Part shown: piece after piece, positions 53,953-62,705 of the stretch
How the letters are laid out: each line of letters begins with the position of its first letter
Numbering within the stretch: the first letter of the stretch is position 1
Made by a program: the position numbers and the translations under genes
Origin: Acidilobaceae archaeon
Lineage (GTDB): Archaea; Thermoproteota; Thermoprotei_A; Sulfolobales; Acidilobaceae
Direction of reading: 5' to 3'
Assembly: GCA_026413755.1 (NCBI GenBank)
Contig: JAOAKH010000008.1
Span: 1 to 64,000, forward strand
DNA: 64,000 nucleotides
Notes under the pieces: generated by a model
What the model was told of the DNA's origin: nothing
Seen by the model: only the letters and a program-made list of their open reading frames with translations
Databases searched by the model: none

Positions 53953-54247
53953 TCCCTCCCCTCCAGGGCACCGCCACGTAGCCCTCCTTCACCTTCGTGG
54001 GCAGCTCCTCTATGCTCACCTTGGGGCTCTCGGAGGGCTCCCTGAGCGGGCCGGGGAGGTCCCATACGTAGTAGAGAGGCTCCGCCTCCAGCTCCTTAGC
54101 CGCTTCTCCCACAGCCCTTAGGTAGCCGGCTATCCTCTCCAGGTCCTTACATATGCTCTCCTTCTCCTCCTCGCTTAGGGCTATCTTTGCCAGCTCTGCC
54201 AGCCTCTCCAGCAGCTCCTTTCTACACTCCAAAGAGGGCCCCGTCAT
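53942..54247 (-). CDS. gatC: Asp/Glu-tRNA amidotransferase subunit C
   Basis: Small linker subunit, 101 aa: two N-terminal helices ([17 protein letters not shown]), then [18 protein letters not shown] which runs between GatA and GatB. ATG 54247. First gene of the gat unit; its promoter shares 55 bp with divergent sppA. Confidence 0.88.
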   Translation of the reverse strand: MTGPSLECRKELLERLAELAKIALSEEEKESICKDLERIAGYLRAVGEAAKELEAEPLYYVWDLPGPLREPSESPKVSIEELPTKVKEGYVAVPWRGGSVE

Positions 54248-54302
54248 GTTAACTTCGTAAAACTTTAATAGTCGCTTTGGGGAGCCCAGCGCGGAGGTTT
54301 GG

Positions 54303-55259
54303 ATGAGGACCGCACTCATAGTGGCGGGGGCTATTGTTCTTAGCATGGTGGTCCTCCTAACGTCCCTTGCAGCAGCCTTCTGGCTGCTAGGCCTGAGGGA
54401 GGCGGAGGTTGCGGCACCGACGGAAGATTACATAGCCCTCGTTGAGCTCTCTGGCGTTATAGACTACTCTGAGGACCCGCTCTTCGGCGGAGACGTGATA
54501 TCTCCCAGAGGCGTGGAGGAGATAGTAGAAGGGCTGCTCAAGGACGAGAAGGCAAAGGCCGTGGTGCTCGTCATAAATAGCCCAGGCGGCACAAGCGCTG
54601 CCTTTGAGGTGTACGAACATATAAAGAGGCTCTCCGAGAGGAAGGTAGTTGTAGTGTACTTCACAGACGTGGGGGCCTCAGGGGGCTACCTCATTGCCCT
54701 CCCCGCGGATCACATAGTGGCTCACCCCACCTCTCTGGTGGGCTCCGTTGGAGCGATCGCTGCGTTGTTGAACTACAAAGGCCTCCTCGACAAGCTGGGC
54801 ATTAAGGTGGCTGTGGTGGAGAGCGGGGACTTGAAGGACGTGGGGAGCCCCTATAGGGAGCTCACAGAGGAGGACATAGAGTTTCTGAGGGACATAGTTA
54901 GGGCCGTGGCAGACCACTTCGCTGAGAAGGTGCGGGAGCACAGAGGGGACAAAATAAGCGACATGAGTGAGGTCCTGAGGGCAGGGGTTTACCCTGGGGC
55001 TAGGGCAAAGGAGCTGGGCCTCGTGGACGAGGTGGGCACCCTCAGCGATGCAGTAAGCGCTGCGAGGAGGCTGGCAGGGCTGCCGGAGGACGCGCCGATC
55101 AAGAGGATCGAGAGGCCCGTGAGCATACTCGACGTCCTCTCTAGGCTACAGTTGCCCTTCATAAAGACTCAGCCAACGGTCCCGCTCTCTGTTGAGGTCC
55201 TCCTCATGTGGCCTCTACCCCAGCTCCCAGGCATAGTGACGCTTAGCCCGTGGGACTAG
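54303..55259 (+). CDS. sppA: Signal peptide peptidase SppA
   Basis: Membrane-anchored serine protease degrading cleaved signal peptides. One N-terminal span (about 4-29), then a ClpP-like domain with catalytic Ser126 in GASGGY and Lys178 in DLKDVG. 318 aa, ATG 54303. The C-terminal 40 residues are extra and hydrophobic-proline rich. It shares CTAG with the convergent PPC gene. Confidence 0.92.
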   Translation: MRTALIVAGAIVLSMVVLLTSLAAAFWLLGLREAEVAAPTEDYIALVELSGVIDYSEDPLFGGDVISPRGVEEIVEGLLKDEKAKAVVLVINSPGGTSAAFEVYEHIKRLSERKVVVVYFTDVGASGGYLIALPADHIVAHPTSLVGSVGAIAALLNYKGLLDKLGIKVAVVESGDLKDVGSPYRELTEEDIEFLRDIVRAVADHFAEKVREHRGDKISDMSEVLRAGVYPGARAKELGLVDEVGTLSDAVSAARRLAGLPEDAPIKRIERPVSILDVLSRLQLPFIKTQPTVPLSVEVLLMWPLPQLPGIVTLSPWD

Positions 55260-55684
55260 CCCTCTGCGTCCCAGACTCTCAGCCCGTGCTCCCAAGGCTT
55301 TCTCTCCAGGAGAGGCCCGGGGACTTCCGAGACGTAGAGCTCCACCATAAAGACCGTGGCCTTTAGTAGGTGCCCTCCAACGGTAGAGCCGTCTCGCCTG
55401 CTGAGGACTGCGTGCACGTGGGGGAAGGGCTCACCGTCCATGAGCGATATGTTTCCGCTCAGCGACACCAGCTCCGTCCTCTCCTTTACCTCTATGGGCT
55501 CGTACTTTCTACTCTCCAGGTCATAGTAAGCCAGGGTTGCCTCCTCGAAGGAGCCTATGGCGAAGACCACCGCCTTCTTTATTTCGTTCTTCTTCGCGTA
55601 GTCCTTCAGGAAAGATATGAGCTCTGCCCCCTTGGGGACCCTCAAAAGGAAGCTCCTCAAGGCCTTCACCGCTCTCACAGACAC
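55256..55684 (-). CDS. PPC/DUF296 domain protein
   Basis: Trimeric PPC-fold protein (AT-hook-linked in plants, stand-alone in prokaryotes). The hallmark FPHVHAVLSRRDGSTVGGHLL is split by two conserved His, probable metal ligands. 142 aa, GTG 55684. Archaeal and bacterial members have unclear function; DNA binding is doubtful without an AT-hook. Confidence 0.88.
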   Translation of the reverse strand: MSVRAVKALRSFLLRVPKGAELISFLKDYAKKNEIKKAVVFAIGSFEEATLAYYDLESRKYEPIEVKERTELVSLSGNISLMDGEPFPHVHAVLSRRDGSTVGGHLLKATVFMVELYVSEVPGPLLERKPWEHGLRVWDAEG

Positions 55685-55691
55685 TTACATT

Positions 55692-55701
55692 CCTATATAA
55701 T
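55692..55701 (+). promoter_or_regulatory. TATA box of the ABC exporter operon
   Basis: CCTATATAA on the plus strand, about 30 bp before the ribosome site GGGAG and 40 bp before GTG 55733. Confidence 0.6.
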
Positions 55702-55732
55702 CCTTCACCCTTGCCCTCACCTGGGAGACATT

Positions 55733-56707
55733 GTGGAGAACGCAGTTACTGCTGAGAGGCTTCACAAAAAGTTCGGCGAGGTAGTAGCGGTCAGGGAGGT
55801 CTCCTTCAAGATTAGGAGAGGGGAGCTATATGCTCTCCTCGGCCCTAACGGCGCGGGGAAGACCACCACTCTAAAGATGCTTAGCACCCTACTTAAACCC
55901 ACTTCTGGCGACGCATATGTCATGGGCTACAGCGTCCTGCGAGAAGCCGAGAAGGTGAGGAGGGTCATAGGAGTAGTGCCGCAGGAGCTAACTGCGGACG
56001 ATGAGCTCACAGGTTACCAGAACGTTTACCTCCAGGCAAGGCTCTATGGTTACTCCGACGCAGAGGCCAGGGAGAGGACAAGGAAAGCCCTTGAGACAGT
56101 GGGGCTTACAGAGAGCGCCAGCAGGAGGGCGTCCACATACAGCGGCGGCATGAGGAGGAAGCTGGAGATAGCGATGAGCCTCGTTCACGACCCGCCCGTG
56201 ATCTTCCTGGACGAGCCCACGCTAGGGCTCGACGTGCAGAGCAGGAGGGCCATGTGGGAGCTCATAAGACAGTTCAAAAAGGAGGGGAGGTCAATGATAC
56301 TCACCACTCACTACATGGAGGAGGCGGAGGCGCTGGCAGACAGGGTGGGCATAATAGACCATGGGATGCTAAAGGCAGAAGGATCACCGGAGGAGCTGAA
56401 GGGCATGTTGAAATGGGATAAAGTATACGTAGAGCTCTATAGAGACGAGGACGCAGACGCTCTGGCGAAAGAGATGAGGCTGGCGGGGCTGGAGGCAAGG
56501 GTTGACTCAAGTCAGGTCGTGGTTTCTATGCAGGGCGAGGAGGTGCTCCGCAAGGTAATAGGACTACTGAACGGCAGGAGAGTCAAATCAATAAACATAG
56601 TGAAGCCGAACTTGGAGGAGGTGTTCTTAGAGATTACGGGAAGAAGGCTGCGGGAGGAGTCCTTCGACGCCTTTAAGCAGAGGGTCTTCATGAGGAAGGT
56701 GAGGTAG
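55733..56707 (+). CDS. ABC-2 type exporter, ATP-binding subunit
   Basis: DrrA/NatA-like ATPase. Walker A GPNGAGKTT at 37-45, signature YSGGMRRKLE, Walker B VIFLDEPTLGLD and H-loop TTHYMEEA all present, with the DrrA-type C-terminal domain. 324 aa. GTG 55733 is chosen because it follows GGGAG; the open frame extends further but into the divergent gene. The permease starts immediately at 56708. Confidence 0.93.
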   Translation: MENAVTAERLHKKFGEVVAVREVSFKIRRGELYALLGPNGAGKTTTLKMLSTLLKPTSGDAYVMGYSVLREAEKVRRVIGVVPQELTADDELTGYQNVYLQARLYGYSDAEARERTRKALETVGLTESASRRASTYSGGMRRKLEIAMSLVHDPPVIFLDEPTLGLDVQSRRAMWELIRQFKKEGRSMILTTHYMEEAEALADRVGIIDHGMLKAEGSPEELKGMLKWDKVYVELYRDEDADALAKEMRLAGLEARVDSSQVVVSMQGEEVLRKVIGLLNGRRVKSINIVKPNLEEVFLEITGRRLREESFDAFKQRVFMRKVR

Positions 56708-57523
56708 ATGTTGGAGGAGACATATGTGCTCTGGTATAGGGAGATGAGGAAGTGGCTGGGGAGGAAGCCGGTTGTGATCATCTCGCTCTTCTCTCCGATA
56801 TTCTGGATACTCCTCTTCGGCAAGAGCTTCAACCCCCTAAACATCGTGCCGGAAGGCGTTGGGGAGCTGGGGGAGCTGGTGAGGGCAAAGATCATAGAGC
56901 TCTTCGGCACTCAGGACTACTTCACGTACGTCGCTGCAGGCATGACGGTTGCCTTTGCCCTCTTCCAGGCTTCCTTCGCAGGAGCGAGTGCCCTCTTCGA
57001 CAGGAGGCTGGGGTATATGGATAGGCTGCTCGTAACGCCAGTGAAGAGGGAGAGCATATTCGCCGCCAAAGTGCTTGCATCCGTTACTAGAGTAGTGCTA
57101 CTCACCTCCCTCCTCGTAGCGGTCTCATACTTAGCAGGGCTCCAGCTTAAGGCAGATTTCACCCTTCTCGATCTGCTCCTTGCACTCCTCACCGTTGCCT
57201 TCATATCCCTCATGTTCTCCAGCATATTCATGCTAGCAGGCTTTGTTATGGACAACCCGGAGGGGCTGTTCGCCATAGGCAACCTTGTCAACACTCCCCT
57301 GCTTTTTGCCTCGAGCGTGCTCTTTCCAACAGACCAGATGCCGTTTTGGCTTCGCTTCATAGCAGAGCTTAACCCCCTCTCTTACGGCGCCGACCTCGTG
57401 AGGCACTTCTTGGTAGCAAAGCCGATGGAAGATCCCTACATAGTCCTCCTCCTCTTCGGAGTAGTCTCTGTGGCAGTCTTCGCGACCTCGGCAAAGGTAG
57501 CCGTAAAGCTTATGGAGAAGTGA
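56708..57523 (+). CDS. ABC-2 type exporter, permease subunit
   Basis: Six membrane spans with the ABC-2 signature (LNPLSYGADLVRHF before the last span). 271 aa, ATG directly abutting the ATPase stop. With one copy of each, the working unit should be a 2+2 complex exporting a hydrophobic compound or polymer; substrate unknown. Confidence 0.92.
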   Translation: MLEETYVLWYREMRKWLGRKPVVIISLFSPIFWILLFGKSFNPLNIVPEGVGELGELVRAKIIELFGTQDYFTYVAAGMTVAFALFQASFAGASALFDRRLGYMDRLLVTPVKRESIFAAKVLASVTRVVLLTSLLVAVSYLAGLQLKADFTLLDLLLALLTVAFISLMFSSIFMLAGFVMDNPEGLFAIGNLVNTPLLFASSVLFPTDQMPFWLRFIAELNPLSYGADLVRHFLVAKPMEDPYIVLLLFGVVSVAVFATSAKVAVKLMEK

Positions 57524-57524
57524 A

Positions 57525-58661
57525 CTACAAACCTAGGGATCGGAGGTCCACCCGCGCCCTCCCCACCTCTAGCCTCTTCACGGGGCCCTCGTATGCGGTT
57601 ATGACTCTCAAGACTCTCTTGTCGTAATATATTTTGTCCAGCGCCCCCACGTGTACGCCGCTGCCCACCAGCGCCACCAGTAATCCTCTCTCCCAAGAGT
57701 CGTGTAGCACCTTCACGCCCTCTCCAAAGGGGGGCCTCTCTTCCCCCCTGTACACCAAGATCACATCTCCCGCGGGGCTCTGCTCCGCATAGATTATCGA
57801 GGGGACCTTCAGCTCAAGGCGCCTCCCCCTGAACACCTCCAACCCCTCCAGCTCCACTTCCTCCGCCCTTAGCAGCCTCTGCCTTGCGCCCATCAGCTTC
57901 TGCGCTATGAGCCTCTCCCTGTGCGCCCTCCTCTCCTCTCTGCTCTTCTCCTTGCCTGCCAGCTTCCCTACGCTGATCACCTCGATCCCCAGCTCTCTGA
58001 AGGCTCCCTCCTTGCCTTCCATCCCCATAAGGACCACCGCGTCCGCGCCGACAGCCTGGGCCAGCTTCACCTTGCTCTGGAGGGCCTCCTCCCCTCCCAC
58101 CCAGCCATCAGTGTCGATCACGAGAGCTTGGGGCTCTCCCGCGAGCTCTGAGGCGCAGCGCAGGTACTTATCTAGGGCTTCAGCGGGGGAGAAAGAGCCC
58201 ACAAAGCAAGGCCTCACTTGCCGGAACGAGCCGGCGTACCCGGGTATAACGGGGGGCTGCGGTATGCCCAGAGCCGCAAAGCCGGGGCAGAAGACCTCGT
58301 TCTGGCCCACGTCTACCGTTAGGTACGCCATGTTCCTCCCCTCCGCCGCTGCCTTGTTTATTATCCACGCAGATAGGGTGCTCTTTCCCACGTCTACTGG
58401 GCCTATCAGCAGCACCCTTTTCCCTTTCATGGCTTCCTCTGCTACCCTCTCGAACTCCGCATAGCTCCCCCTCGCGTCGAGCCTTAGGCTGTCGCTACTA
58501 GGTCTCGCGCTGACCTCCCCACTCACCCTCAGCGGCACCTGTCTGCCCGCAGGGACCACGAAAGAGTGGCCCTCCTCTACCCTATAGCCAAGCACCTCCA
58601 CCTCGCCCCTGATCACTGAAATAGTGGTTGGACCTACTGCTAGATAGAAGCCCTCTACCAT
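57525..58661 (-). CDS. Clp1/Grc3-type polynucleotide 5'-kinase
   Basis: Archaeal relative of Clp1/Nol9, which phosphorylates 5'-OH ends of RNA or DNA. The N-terminal beta domain (about 1-60) is followed by the kinase domain with P-loop GPVDVGKST at 87-95, and LTVDVGQNE as the Clp1-type next motif. 378 aa. ATG 58661; stops 1 bp from the convergent permease. Likely role in tRNA intron or other RNA end repair. Confidence 0.85.
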   Translation of the reverse strand: MVEGFYLAVGPTTISVIRGEVEVLGYRVEEGHSFVVPAGRQVPLRVSGEVSARPSSDSLRLDARGSYAEFERVAEEAMKGKRVLLIGPVDVGKSTLSAWIINKAAAEGRNMAYLTVDVGQNEVFCPGFAALGIPQPPVIPGYAGSFRQVRPCFVGSFSPAEALDKYLRCASELAGEPQALVIDTDGWVGGEEALQSKVKLAQAVGADAVVLMGMEGKEGAFRELGIEVISVGKLAGKEKSREERRAHRERLIAQKLMGARQRLLRAEEVELEGLEVFRGRRLELKVPSIIYAEQSPAGDVILVYRGEERPPFGEGVKVLHDSWERGLLVALVGSGVHVGALDKIYYDKRVLRVITAYEGPVKRLEVGRARVDLRSLGL

Positions 58662-58690
58662 TAGCCCTACCGCCGATAAGCAATGACAAG

Positions 58691-58717
58691 CCTAAATACG
58701 TATGCTCATTTTATAAT
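58691..58717. promoter_or_regulatory. Divergent promoters Clp1-like / porG
   Basis: TATA TTTTATAAT near 58709-58717 faces porG (start TTG 58751), and TATTTAGG read on the minus strand at 58691-58698 faces the kinase gene (start 58661). The 90 bp gap is otherwise AT-rich. Confidence 0.55.
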
Positions 58718-58750
58718 CTCCCAATATATACTGATACATGGTGCCGGGGT

Positions 58751-59299
58751 TTGCTGAAGGAGTTCATCATAGTCAGCAGGGGAGGACAAGGAGGGGTCAC
58801 CGCCTCCCGCATCCTAGCTTCCGCTGCCGTCCTAGAGGGCAAGTGGGCTCAAGCTATACCGGAATTTGGGGCAGAGAGGAGGGGAGCCATAGTTAGGAGC
58901 TACCTGCGGGTCTCCACGGAGCCCATAAGGAGGAGGTCAGCCGTAAGGGAGCCGCAGGGGGTGGCCGTCTTCAGCTTCCGCATCTTGGAGCTTAGCGACG
59001 TGAACAAGCTCGCCCCACCGCCCATACCGTTGTTAATAAACTCCGAGAAGGGGCCATATATGCCGGGAAGGCAGTTGTTCTATGTGGACGCTACCGGGAT
59101 AGCGCTTAAGCTGGGGCTAATTGTAGCTGGCTGGCCTCTCGTGAACACCGCAATGGCCTCTGCAATGGCTAGAGTCTTCGACATAGCCTCCCTCGACAGC
59201 GTGAAGAGGGCCATGGCAGACTACTTCCGCGGCAAGACGCTGGAGGCAAACGTGAGGGCGGCTGAGGTTGCGTGGGAATCCGTAAGGGGTGTAACATGA
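58751..59299 (+). CDS. porG: 2-oxoacid:ferredoxin oxidoreductase gamma subunit
   Basis: Gamma subunit of pyruvate (or 2-oxoisovalerate) ferredoxin oxidoreductase. The family's GGQGGVTAS near residues 11-19 and the EFGAERRGAIVRSY stretch are clear. 182 aa from TTG 58751. First gene of porGDAB; overlaps porD by ATGA. The substrate (pyruvate versus branched-chain) is not certain. Confidence 0.93.
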   Translation: MLKEFIIVSRGGQGGVTASRILASAAVLEGKWAQAIPEFGAERRGAIVRSYLRVSTEPIRRRSAVREPQGVAVFSFRILELSDVNKLAPPPIPLLINSEKGPYMPGRQLFYVDATGIALKLGLIVAGWPLVNTAMASAMARVFDIASLDSVKRAMADYFRGKTLEANVRAAEVAWESVRGVT

Positions 59300-59610
59300 G
59301 CGTGAAGTACCTCCCCTCTGATTTGAACAAGGAAGCAGAGGAGGACTTGAGGAAAATAAGGGAGAAGCTGCTCTCCTTGCCCGCCCCCGGCGCCTCCGGC
59401 CCTACTGGCAGCTGGAGGCTCTACAGGCCAGAGATCTCTGCAGCGAAGTGCGTTAAGTGCGGCATATGCTGGCTCTACTGCCCAGAGGACGTCATCTCCT
59501 GGGTCCCCAGGGAGCTGCCGAAGATAGATTACACTTACTGCAAGGGCTGCGGGCTCTGTGCTAACGTTTGCCCAGTTAAGGCTATAGATATGGTGGTGGA
59601 GGGAGAATGA
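59296..59610 (+). CDS. porD: 2-oxoacid:ferredoxin oxidoreductase delta (ferredoxin) subunit
   Basis: 104 aa with two [4Fe-4S] motifs, CVKCGICWLYCP and CKGCGLCANVCP, preceded by an N-terminal extension. It relays electrons from the thiamine site to soluble ferredoxin. ATG 59296 overlaps porG; its stop overlaps porA (ATGA). Confidence 0.94.
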   Translation: MSVKYLPSDLNKEAEEDLRKIREKLLSLPAPGASGPTGSWRLYRPEISAAKCVKCGICWLYCPEDVISWVPRELPKIDYTYCKGCGLCANVCPVKAIDMVVEGE

Positions 59611-60782
59611 AGAAGGTCCTCATGGGGAGTCACGCCGTAGCAGAAGCTGTTAGGAGGGCGCGCGTGGAAGTCATTTCTGCATACCCCATCACGCCGCAGA
59701 CTGTCATAGTAGAGAAGCTGGCAGAGATGGTTGAGAGAGGGGAGCTTAAGGCAAAGTACGTAAGGGTGGAGTCAGAGCACTCGGCACTTGCTGTCGTTTA
59801 CGGCTCGAGCGCAAGCGGAGCGAGGGTCTTCACTGCGACCTCGAGCCATGGACTGCTCTACATGTACGAGATGCTCTGGTGGGTCGCCAACAGCAGGCTA
59901 CCAGTGGTCATGGCGGTGGCTACCAGAGCCATAGGGCCTCCCTGGAACATTCACACGGACCACATAGATGCCTTGACCATAAGGGACGCGGGCTGGATCA
60001 TAGGTTTTGCGGAGAGCGTTCAGGAGGCCTTCGACATGACTTTGCAGGCCTACAAGGTAGCTGAGGACAGGAGGGTGCTCCTGCCAGTCATGGTAGCCCT
60101 CGACGGCTTTATCATCAGCCACACCTCTGAACCCGTCGTGATGCCGGAAGAGAAAGAAGTTGCAGAGTGGCTGCCGCCTAGGGAACCGCTGCCCTTCAGG
60201 CTGGAGCCTGGCAAGCCGTTCGCGGTGGGGAACTTAGGGCCCGATAGCGTGACCATGGAGCTTAGGTGGAACTCCTGGAGAGCGGCGGAGAGGGCAAAAA
60301 GCGTAATACAGGAGGTGAGCGTGGAGTACGAGAAGCGCTTCTCCACTGGCACTCCGACAGGGTTAGTAGAGAAGTACAAGGTGGACGGCGCTAAGTATTT
60401 GGCGATAAGTACAGGCGCCTGGAGCGGGGACGTAAAGGAGGCCGTTGACGCGCTGAGGGAAGAGGGCTACGAGGTGGGCCTTGCAAGGCTCAGGTACATG
60501 AGGCCCTTCCCAAGGGAGGAGCTTCAGGAGCTCCTCTCCTCCGTGAAGGCTGCGGTGGTGCTAGACAGGTCCGTCTCCATAGGGCACATGGGCATACTGG
60601 GCTCAGAGGTCAAGTCCATAGCGGGCAGGACGCCCGTAAAGGACGTCATAGCTGGCTTAGGAGGGGTGGACGTGAGCTACGAGGACTTTGCATCAATACT
60701 GAAGGGGGCAGTGGAAGAGCACGAGGCTGGGCTTAGCAGCGAGTGGAACGTGGCCGAGTGGCACATGCCGTGGGTGACGTAG
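59607..60782 (+). CDS. porA: 2-oxoacid:ferredoxin oxidoreductase alpha subunit
   Basis: Catalytic alpha chain, 391 aa, with AYPITPQT near residue 25 and the later GLARLRYMRPFP region. Pairs with porB to hold thiamine pyrophosphate. ATG 59607 coupled to porD. Confidence 0.94.
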   Translation: MKKVLMGSHAVAEAVRRARVEVISAYPITPQTVIVEKLAEMVERGELKAKYVRVESEHSALAVVYGSSASGARVFTATSSHGLLYMYEMLWWVANSRLPVVMAVATRAIGPPWNIHTDHIDALTIRDAGWIIGFAESVQEAFDMTLQAYKVAEDRRVLLPVMVALDGFIISHTSEPVVMPEEKEVAEWLPPREPLPFRLEPGKPFAVGNLGPDSVTMELRWNSWRAAERAKSVIQEVSVEYEKRFSTGTPTGLVEKYKVDGAKYLAISTGAWSGDVKEAVDALREEGYEVGLARLRYMRPFPREELQELLSSVKAAVVLDRSVSIGHMGILGSEVKSIAGRTPVKDVIAGLGGVDVSYEDFASILKGAVEEHEAGLSSEWNVAEWHMPWVT

Positions 60783-60784
60783 AG

Positions 60785-61699
60785 ATGAGCCTCCCTAGGC
60801 TTGCTCAGGGGAAGAACAGGGGCGTAATGCCTGGGAACCCCGCCTGCGCAGGTTGCCCGCACAACATAGGCCTCCGCGTAATGGGCAGGGTGCTAGGGAC
60901 AAACTCCATCCTCGTCGTGCCCGCAGGCTGCACCTCTATAATTTCGGGCTTCTACCCACGCTCCAGCCTCACCTTCCCAGTGCTACATGTGCCTTTCGCC
61001 TCCGCTCCTGCAGTGGCCTCGGGCGTGAGGGCCTCCATGGACATCAAAGGGGAGGAGGGGGTAGTGGTGGTTTGGTCAGGGGACGGAGGGGCAGCGGACA
61101 TAGGCTTTGCTACCTTGAGCGCGGCAGCCGTCAGGAACGAGGATATACTTGTCGTGGTGAGCGATAACGAGGCCTACATGAACACCGGCGTTCAGGCGAG
61201 CGGCACTACAACGTGGAAGGCCCTAACCACCACCAGCCCAGTGCTGGGGAAGAGCGAGGAGAAGAAGGACATAGCCCTCATCATGATGTTCCACAAGGCG
61301 CCGTATGTAGCTACCGCCTCTGTGGCGTTCCCACTGGACTTCGCAGAGAAGCTAGAGAGAGCCTTAAGCGTGAAGGGCTTCAGGCTAATTCATCTACATT
61401 CCCCCTGCCCGCCGGGCTGGAGGTTTGATGCGGGGAAGACGGCAGAGGTTGCGAGGCTTGCAATAGAGAGCGGCGCCTGGATACTTTGGGAGTACTCTCA
61501 GGGGACCTTCAAGATCAGCCCCCAGAGCAGGCCTTATGCAGACAAAACGAGGAGGAAGCCCATAGCAGAGTACTTGAAGCTCCAGGGGAGGTTCTCCCAC
61601 CTAACTCAGGAGGACGTGGCAGAGATAGAGAGGAAGGTCGACGAGAACTGGAGGCTGGTGCTGGAGCTGGAGAGGATCTACGGACCCCAGAAGCCATAG
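60785..61699 (+). CDS. porB: 2-oxoacid:ferredoxin oxidoreductase beta subunit
   Basis: 304 aa. The thiamine-pyrophosphate motif GDGGAADIG with a later Asn, and the Cys ligands CAGCPH plus later Cys for a [4Fe-4S] cluster, are present. ATG 60785, two bases after the porA stop. End of the por operon. The PorB N terminus starts with NRGVMPGNPACAGCP, typical of the pyruvate type. Confidence 0.94.
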   Translation: MSLPRLAQGKNRGVMPGNPACAGCPHNIGLRVMGRVLGTNSILVVPAGCTSIISGFYPRSSLTFPVLHVPFASAPAVASGVRASMDIKGEEGVVVVWSGDGGAADIGFATLSAAAVRNEDILVVVSDNEAYMNTGVQASGTTTWKALTTTSPVLGKSEEKKDIALIMMFHKAPYVATASVAFPLDFAEKLERALSVKGFRLIHLHSPCPPGWRFDAGKTAEVARLAIESGAWILWEYSQGTFKISPQSRPYADKTRRKPIAEYLKLQGRFSHLTQEDVAEIERKVDENWRLVLELERIYGPQKP

Positions 61700-61751
61700 G
61701 CTCGCTTAACGCTAACCTCTATAAGGCTTGGAGCAAAGGAAAAGGAGAGGA

Positions 61752-61829
61752 GCCGCGGTAGTATAGCCTGGACCAGTATGCGGGCCTGTCAAGCCCGTGA
61801 CCCGGGTTCAAATCCCGGCCGCGGCGCCA
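61752..61829 (+). tRNA. tRNA-Asp (anticodon GTC)
   Basis: Acceptor stem GCCGCGG/CCGCGGC, anticodon stem GGGC-type with loop CTGTCAA (anticodon GTC), T-arm with GGTTCAAATCC, discriminator G at 61826 and encoded CCA at 61827-61829. No intron. A TATA box, CTCTATAAGG at 61717-61726, lies at the right distance before it. Confidence 0.97.
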
Positions 61830-61880
61830 CGCCCTCCCGTCTTAATACCTCAGAACCTAGCTGCCATCTTGGAGATTCCC

Positions 61881-62705
61881 TTGAAGGCCGTCATAACGGC
61901 AGGAGGGCTGGGCACGAGGCTGCTGCCCGTGACGAAGGAGATCCCGAAGGAGCTTCTGCCCCTATATGGGCGAGGAGAGAACGGGGAAACTGTGATGAAG
62001 CCCGTCCTCCAGATCATTTTCGAGGCCCTCTACAGGGAGGGAGTGAGGGAGTTCTGTTTCGTAACAGGGAGGGGCAAGAGGGCTATAGAGGATCACTTCA
62101 CGCCGGACTGGGACTTCGTGGAGTACCTGGAGAGGGCTGGCAAGCTCTCCCAGGCAAGGGAGCTCCGGAGGTTCTTCGAGATGCTTGAGAACTCTACAAT
62201 ATTCTGGGTAAAGCAGCCCCAGCCCAGGGGCTTTGGTCACGCGGTGTTCATGGCAAGGTCTTTCGTGGGAGAGGAGGAGTTCGTGGTCGCTGCGGGAGAC
62301 ACAGCAGTCTACCCGGAGGACTTCTTGGGGGAGCTCTTCCGCGGGGGCTCAGATGCTGCGCTGCTACTGAAGGAGGTAGAGAACCCAAGATCATATGGAG
62401 TTGCCGTCGTAGAGGGAGACAGAGTAGTAATGGTGGTAGAGAAGCCTCGGGAGCCTCCCTCTAGGCTTGCCATCCTACCCTTCTACCTGCTCCCCCCAGA
62501 GATCATGAGGGTCCTCGAGAAGGCCGAACCTGGGGTGGGGGGCGAGGTCCAGCTCACAGATGCTATACAGAAGCTCATAGATGAGGGGAGCTACGTTAGG
62601 GCGGTGATCCTCGACGAAAGGTACGAATTTGCAGACGTGGGGACGCCGGAGAGCTACATTAAGGCTCTGGAGGCGAGCTTCAGGAGGAGCAGGGAGATCT
62701 TATGA
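61881..62705 (+). CDS. UTP--glucose-1-phosphate uridylyltransferase-like nucleotidyltransferase
   Basis: Makes an NDP-sugar from a sugar 1-phosphate. AGGLGTRLLPVTKEIPKELLP near the N terminus (residues 7-27) is the pyrophosphorylase signature, followed by DTAVYPED and VEKPREPP. 274 aa from TTG 61881, which has GGAG before it; the open frame continues upstream into the tRNA, so that part is not coding. GalU type is favoured by the neighbouring UDP-sugar genes. Confidence 0.9.
   Translation: MKAVITAGGLGTRLLPVTKEIPKELLPLYGRGENGETVMKPVLQIIFEALYREGVREFCFVTGRGKRAIEDHFTPDWDFVEYLERAGKLSQARELRRFFEMLENSTIFWVKQPQPRGFGHAVFMARSFVGEEEFVVAAGDTAVYPEDFLGELFRGGSDAALLLKEVENPRSYGVAVVEGDRVVMVVEKPREPPSRLAILPFYLLPPEIMRVLEKAEPGVGGEVQLTDAIQKLIDEGSYVRAVILDERYEFADVGTPESYIKALEASFRRSREIL

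Noticed and set aside
58696-58703. Palindrome ATACGTAT between the Clp1-like and porG promoters
   Set aside because: Eight bases, AT-rich context, likely chance.
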